Below, one piece after another: positions 60,222 through 64,000 of a DNA stretch of 64,000 nt (positions within the stretch are counted from its first letter, which is position 1; each line of letters starts with the position of its first letter). The position numbers and the translations under genes were made by a program. Origin of the DNA: Kiloniella sp. EL199 (lineage in GTDB: Bacteria; Pseudomonadota; Alphaproteobacteria; Kiloniellales; Kiloniellaceae); NCBI RefSeq assembly GCF_900313065.1, contig NZ_OMPU01000008.1:248240-312239 (forward strand), in the 5' to 3' direction. The notes under the pieces are model-generated. The model made no database searches, had not been told where the DNA came from, and saw only the letters and a program-made list of their open reading frames with translations.

Positions 60222-60340
60222 AGATTTGTGGAGATCTTATTTCTATTTTGTGTAACGATTTTATGACGATTTCGTAATGATTTTAAATATATTGAGAAAA
60301 AATATTTTACTGTTTAACGTTTTGATTATGGCCGAAAACT

Positions 60341-60350
60341 CTTTCGAAAG
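60341..60350. promoter_or_regulatory. DeoR-type operator, regulator side
   Basis: CTTTCGAAAG is a perfect palindrome ten bases before the DeoR gene start. Together with 60209-60221 it suggests a repressor that controls both the importer operon and itself, possibly by looping. Confidence 0.55.
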
Positions 60351-60359
60351 AAATTTATA

Positions 60360-61124
60360 ATGAGGATGGATTTGAGCGAGCGAAGCGATTGTATCATTGC
60401 GCTTTTGTCAGAAAATGGCGCACTTTCTGCCACAGAACTATCTGAACGCCTCTCGGTATCTGTCCAAACGATACGGGCGGACCTACGATCTTTGGATGAT
60501 GCAGCATTGATACGCCGACGTAATGGTATGGTTCAACTGCGCCAAAAAAGCGAGAATATCGCATACCACCCACGATCACGAATATCGCGACAGGAAAAAC
60601 AACGAATCGCGCTAGCAGTGAAAAACCTCATTCCAGATGGCGCACGCGTGGCACTTGGTACAGGCACCACGGTTGAACACTGTGCGAGCTTTTTGACTTC
60701 CCATAAGGGTTTATTTGTCGTGTCAAACAACATTCATGCTGTTTGCGCCCTACAAAACTCATCCACTATAGAGGTCGAGATAGCAGGTGGCAGTGTCCGT
60801 ATGAGAGATTTGGATATGATTGGTGCCGCCGCTTTTGAGTTTTATGCAAAATACCGTATTGATTATGCCATTTTCAGTTGTGGTGGGGTATCGTCTTCTG
60901 GAATGGTGATGGATTACAACTCGGATGAGGTCTCTGCAAGAAAAGCAATTTCCAGCTGTGCCAAAACAAAAGTTTTGGTAGTTGACAAGAAAAAAGTCGG
61001 TTTGGATTTGGCATGCCAATACGGCTATTTATGGGAATACGATATCGTCGTAACCACAGCAGAGCTTGATGAGGATATTACAAAAGGTTGCGTGCGAAAT
61101 GCCTGTAGAATTATTTATGTATAA
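60360..61124 (+). CDS. DeoR/GlpR family transcriptional repressor
   Basis: The 254-residue protein has an N-terminal DeoR helix-turn-helix (about residues 6-60: LSERSDCIIALLSENGALSATELSERLSVSVQTIRADLRSL) and a DeoR C-terminal sensor domain (about 78-235) with VALGTGTTVEHCA and IFSCGGVSSSGMVMDYNSDEV. This domain binds phosphorylated sugars or related phosphates in known members. It is divergent from the importer operon and two TTTCG-type palindromes lie between them. This points to induction of the operon by a phosphorylated compound. A second Met at codon 3 is an alternative start. Confidence 0.92.
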   Translation: MRMDLSERSDCIIALLSENGALSATELSERLSVSVQTIRADLRSLDDAALIRRRNGMVQLRQKSENIAYHPRSRISRQEKQRIALAVKNLIPDGARVALGTGTTVEHCASFLTSHKGLFVVSNNIHAVCALQNSSTIEVEIAGGSVRMRDLDMIGAAAFEFYAKYRIDYAIFSCGGVSSSGMVMDYNSDEVSARKAISSCAKTKVLVVDKKKVGLDLACQYGYLWEYDIVVTTAELDEDITKGCVRNACRIIYV

Positions 61125-61141
61125 TTCAAGTAATTCTTATG

Positions 61142-61324
61142 AGAGACCTCAGCAAAACGATCCACACTGAGAAAAAAACCGAAATAGTATTTGGCACGAG
61201 TTAATTCACGCAAACATATCAAGGTCAAAAAGAGAACAAATGGGAGCCAACTGGCAAAAATCATGCAAATCAACTCATAGTTTTATAATGAACGTAGCCG
61301 CTGTAGAGTTTTGCTGAGGTCTCT
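61142..61324. mobile_element. MITE-like element, 183 bp
   Basis: Perfect 17-bp terminal inverted repeats, AGAGACCTCAGCAAAAC (61142-61158) and GTTTTGCTGAGGTCTCT (61308-61324), are flanked by an ATG target duplication (61139-61141 and 61325-61327). No coding frame is present inside. The ends resemble those of IS5-superfamily elements such as the ISL2/IS1031 types, and differ from the IS427-like element in this window. The parent transposase is not seen here. Confidence 0.85.
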
Positions 61325-61437
61325 ATGACATATTAGCTTGTGAGAATATTTTACAATTAATCAGATTGTTTATAGTGATCTCGCTAAAAAAACACCACGC
61401 TTACAATATAAACGCGGTGCTTATTTTATTATTCTTC

Positions 61438-61731
61438 TTATCCCAAAGAAGCCAAAGATAGGTTAGAGATTAAATCTCCCAGTACCTGCGCCTTTGCCAG
61501 CACATTGGAGTGGGTATCAATTGCACAATACCAATCCGATACCTTGCCAAATGCACATAGTAAATTGCTATTATCCGGGGTGAGGACAGCGACGACCTGT
61601 TCACCTTCTTGAGTCGCCAATGGCAAGACCTCACCAATATGGCCGCTCTCTATATTATCTCTATAGAAAGACTGAATTAGTTCAATATCTTGGGATGATA
61701 AACTATCACCTGATACGAGTACCTTAGACAT
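61438..61731 (-). CDS. Hypothetical small protein (97 aa)
   Basis: The protein is soluble and acidic, with VLVSGDSLSSQDIELIQSFYRDNIESGHIGEVLPLAT and the middle EQVVAVLTPDNSNLLCAFGKVSDWYCAID. No family is recognised and there is no signal peptide. It shares the strand of the formaldehyde oxidation genes but is separated from them by 104 bases. The imperfect hairpin at about 61390-61421 may terminate it. Confidence 0.6.
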   Translation of the reverse strand: MSKVLVSGDSLSSQDIELIQSFYRDNIESGHIGEVLPLATQEGEQVVAVLTPDNSNLLCAFGKVSDWYCAIDTHSNVLAKAQVLGDLISNLSLASLG

Positions 61732-61835
61732 ACATTGCCTCTTTCATCTATTACTACCTGTAATACGAAAAAGATAATGGCATGAAATTTATGACCAAAA
61801 CCTTTACAAGAGGCAAAATCTGTTAAATTTATTCC

Positions 61836-62699
61836 TTATGACAAGCCATTCAAATGATGCTTCAGGTGATCTTCGATAAAGGTCGCCATAAAGAAGTAAC
61901 TGTGATCATACCCTTCTTGCATTCTTAACGTCAGTTTTTGGCCTGATGTATCACAAGCTTTCTGTAACAGTTCTGGTTTTAGCTGTTCTACGAGGAAAGT
62001 ATCCGCACTTCCCTGATCAACAAGAAGAGTAGCATTAGAAGGTGACTTTTTAACAAGCTCAGTCGCATCGTAATTAACCCAGCGAGCTTTGTCAGATCCT
62101 AGATAGCCACTAAACGCTTTTTCACCCCAAGAGCAACTCATCGTTGCACATATTGGCGCAAAAGCAGAGCAGGTTTTGAAGAGATTCGGATTTTTCAGGT
62201 GGATCGTCAAGGCACCATGCCCCCCCATGGAATGCCCTGTAATTCCCTGTTTGCTCATATCTGCTTCAGGGAAATTAGCTGAAATAACACTCTGTAATTC
62301 CTGAGTTATATAGCTGTACATATTATAAGAACCCGACCAGGGCTCTTCTGTTGCGTCCAGATAAAACCCTGCCGCCGATCCGAAGTCATAACTATCATCT
62401 TCGCTCGGTATATTCTGATTTCGCGGTGATGTATCTGGTGCAACAAAAATAATACCAAGTTCGCTGGCAATACGTTGAGCACCCGCTTTAACTGTGACGT
62501 TATCTTCAGTACAGGTCAAACCAGACAGATAGGTAACAACAGGTACTTTGTTTCCCTTCAATGCTGCTGGCGGCAAATAGATCGCAAAACGCATTGACCC
62601 ATTACAAACTTTTGATGAATGGCTGTAGACACGCTGTAGACCATCAAACATCTTGTTTTCACTAATTAGGTCAAGGTCGGTAATATTAAGCTCTGTCAT
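61836..62699 (-). CDS. fghA: S-formylglutathione hydrolase
   Basis: The 287-residue serine hydrolase of the esterase D family splits S-formylglutathione to formate and glutathione. The nucleophile is Ser157 in GHSMGGHGAL. The conserved VTYLSGLTCTEDN precedes it, with APDTSPRNQN, and the late Asp and His lie in LVDQGSADTF and YDHSYFF. It works with the class III alcohol dehydrogenase encoded upstream. A terminator between the two genes suggests separate or attenuated transcripts. Confidence 0.95.
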   Translation of the reverse strand: MTELNITDLDLISENKMFDGLQRVYSHSSKVCNGSMRFAIYLPPAALKGNKVPVVTYLSGLTCTEDNVTVKAGAQRIASELGIIFVAPDTSPRNQNIPSEDDSYDFGSAAGFYLDATEEPWSGSYNMYSYITQELQSVISANFPEADMSKQGITGHSMGGHGALTIHLKNPNLFKTCSAFAPICATMSCSWGEKAFSGYLGSDKARWVNYDATELVKKSPSNATLLVDQGSADTFLVEQLKPELLQKACDTSGQKLTLRMQEGYDHSYFFMATFIEDHLKHHLNGLS

Positions 62700-62750
62700 T
62701 GAAAAGAAACCTGATTATAGCTTACTGATAAAGGGAAGGTGTTTTACGGT

Positions 62751-62788
62751 AAAAAAGAAGAGGGACCTTTAATCAAAAAAGGCCCCTC
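62751..62788 (-). terminator. Intrinsic terminator after class III alcohol dehydrogenase
   Basis: GAGGGACCTTT (62760-62770) and AAAGGCCCCTC (62778-62788) form an 11-bp stem with one G-U pair. On the minus strand it is followed by TTCTTTTTT. It lies 16 bases after the gene. Confidence 0.85.
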
Positions 62789-62803
62789 AAGTGTGCATGT
62801 AAA

Positions 62804-63913
62804 TTAATACAGCACGACAGATCTAATTGATTCACCACTATGCATTAAATCAAACGCAGAGTTGATATCGTCCAACGGCATTGTATGCGTAATTAAATCA
62901 TCGATATTGATCTTGCCATCCATGTACCAGTCAACAATCTGTGGCACATCAGTACGGCCGCGGGCACCACCAAAGGCAGTTCCTTTCCATACTCGTCCAG
63001 TAACAAGTTGGAATGGGCGGGTCGCGATTTCCTGTCCGGCACCAGCAACACCAACAATTACAGAAACGCCCCAACCTTTGTGACAGCACTCAAGCGCCTG
63101 ACGCATGGTATTCACGTTACCAATACATTCAAAAGAATAATCCGCGCCACCGTTTGTCAGATCAACAAGAGCCTCAACAAGGTCGCCATCGAGATCTTTG
63201 GGATTAACGAAATCGGTCATCCCGAATTTTTCACCCAATGCCTTACGGTCATCATTAAGGTCAACGCCAATGATTTTATTGGCACCAACCATCCGCGCAC
63301 CCTGGATAACATTCAAGCCAATACCACCAAGACCAAAGACAACAACATTTGATCCGGGTTCAACTTTGGCCGTATTGATAACCGCACCAACACCTGTGGT
63401 AACGCCACAACCGATATAACAAACCTTGTCAAAAGGCGCATCTTCACGAATTTTTGCCAATGCGATTTCAGGAAGTACGCTGTAATTCGCAAAAGTGGAA
63501 CAACCCATGTAGTGATGCAGCATTTTTCCATCCATAGAAAAACGGCTTGTACCATCTGGCATTAATCCCTGGCCCTGTGTAGAACGAATTGCCTGACAAA
63601 GGTTCGTTTTCGGATTTAAGCAGTAATCACATTCACGACATTCCGGTGTATAGAGAGGAATAACGTGATCACCTTTTTTCAACGATGTTACACCCGGTCC
63701 AACATCTACGACGACCCCGGCACCCTCGTGTCCCAAGATTGTTGGGAAAAGTCCTTCGGGATCAGCCCCGGAAAGAGTGAAGTAGTCGGTATGGCAAACA
63801 CCGGTTGCTTTCATTTCAACAAGAACTTCCCCGTGACGAGGGCCTTCCAGTTGAACGGTTTCAATTGTCATGGGCTTGCCAGCACCCCAGGCGACCGCAG
63901 CACGCACATCCAT
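62804..63913 (-). CDS. frmA: S-(hydroxymethyl)glutathione dehydrogenase / class III alcohol dehydrogenase
   Basis: The 369-residue zinc enzyme oxidises S-hydroxymethylglutathione to S-formylglutathione in formaldehyde detoxification. Catalytic zinc ligands include Cys40 and His62 in TGVCHTDYF and GHEGAGVV, and Cys in [12 protein letters not shown]. The structural zinc site [15 protein letters not shown] and the nucleotide-binding [15 protein letters not shown] are intact. It also serves as S-nitrosoglutathione reductase in many bacteria. The hydrolase gene fghA follows. The 87 bases upstream to the window end hold only a small TGCCAT palindrome (63979-63992). Confidence 0.97.
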   Translation of the reverse strand: MDVRAAVAWGAGKPMTIETVQLEGPRHGEVLVEMKATGVCHTDYFTLSGADPEGLFPTILGHEGAGVVVDVGPGVTSLKKGDHVIPLYTPECRECDYCLNPKTNLCQAIRSTQGQGLMPDGTSRFSMDGKMLHHYMGCSTFANYSVLPEIALAKIREDAPFDKVCYIGCGVTTGVGAVINTAKVEPGSNVVVFGLGGIGLNVIQGARMVGANKIIGVDLNDDRKALGEKFGMTDFVNPKDLDGDLVEALVDLTNGGADYSFECIGNVNTMRQALECCHKGWGVSVIVGVAGAGQEIATRPFQLVTGRVWKGTAFGGARGRTDVPQIVDWYMDGKINIDDLITHTMPLDDINSAFDLMHSGESIRSVVLY

Positions 63914-64000
63914 AATCTATCACTCCCTGATGAATTGGGTAAATTAAACTCTTATCTTGGTTTATTCATTAACATGACTGCCATAGATGGCAATAAGGAA

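Noticed and set aside
1-64000. CRISPR arrays, rRNA operons, prophage or integrative element ends
   Set aside because: No regularly spaced repeats, rRNA segments, phage structural genes, integrase or tRNA-end attachment repeats were seen. The tRNA-Glu repeat is a whole-gene duplication without an integrase.

Overview
The window looks like chromosomal DNA of a moderately AT-rich, probably marine alphaproteobacterium able to respire at low oxygen. Supporting signs are a ccoNOQP-ccoGHIS (fixNOQP-GHIS) locus beside an FnrL-type regulator with FNR boxes, class I polyhydroxyalkanoate genes (phaC, phaZ), an aminotransferase-hom-glpX-recJ order that I recall as common in Alphaproteobacteria, and glutathione-dependent formaldehyde oxidation. 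I cannot name the genus. No rRNA, CRISPR array, prophage or replication origin was seen.

Layout. 1-3.8 kb: an MlaF-type ABC ATPase, a YigZ protein, a small unknown, phenylalanine hydroxylase with a divergent Lrp/AsnC regulator, and an acetyltransferase. 3.8-12 kb: cbb3 oxidase structural and assembly genes on the minus strand, including a 49-residue CcoQ. 12-13.5 kb: an acetyltransferase-like gene and a divergent Fnr regulator, with FNR boxes in front of both this pair and ccoN. 13.6-13.8 kb: an unassigned, highly structured GC-rich segment, probably a non-coding RNA. 13.9-19 kb: an HpcH/HpaI aldolase, a SPOR lipoprotein, PHB depolymerase, two small unknowns and a FAD oxidoreductase. 19-20.1 kb: rplM-rpsI. 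20.2-22 kb: an AT-rich accessory gene and a decayed gene. 22-29.4 kb: transporters, LysR regulators, an atypical SDR, argC and a gamma-carbonic-anhydrase-like protein. 29.5-35 kb: a 1,821-residue RTX/VWA secreted protein. 35.2-36 kb: a complete IS5-family (IS427-like) element. 36-44.1 kb: a five-gene outer-membrane-factor/adaptor/RND/response-regulator/histidine-kinase operon. 44.2-53.8 kb: phaC, an OmpA-like lipoprotein, the aminotransferase, hom, glpX, recJ and a DUF1194 protein. 53.8-54.3 kb: two tandem tRNA-Glu units. 54.4-61.1 kb: an ABC importer operon with three predicted phosphoester hydrolases and a divergent DeoR regulator. 61.1-61.3 kb: a MITE-like element. 61.4-63.9 kb: a small unknown, fghA and class III alcohol dehydrogenase.

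Functional links. The oxidase locus is probably switched on by the Fnr protein encoded next to it. PhaC and PhaZ make and mobilise storage polyester; phaZ carries an upstream palindrome resembling PhaR sites. PhhA is probably controlled by the divergent Lrp protein.

The best candidates for something undescribed are: (a) the 54.4-61.1 kb operon, which joins a stand-alone T4-Pnkp-like 3'-phosphatase, a histidine phosphatase and a beta-CASP-like metallo-beta-lactamase protein to an AfuABC/FbpABC-type importer under a DeoR repressor; (b) the structured RNA at 13.6-13.8 kb; (c) a small gene whose start codon lies inside a perfect 19-bp inverted repeat at 17.2 kb; and (d) the 183-bp MITE at 61.1-61.3 kb.
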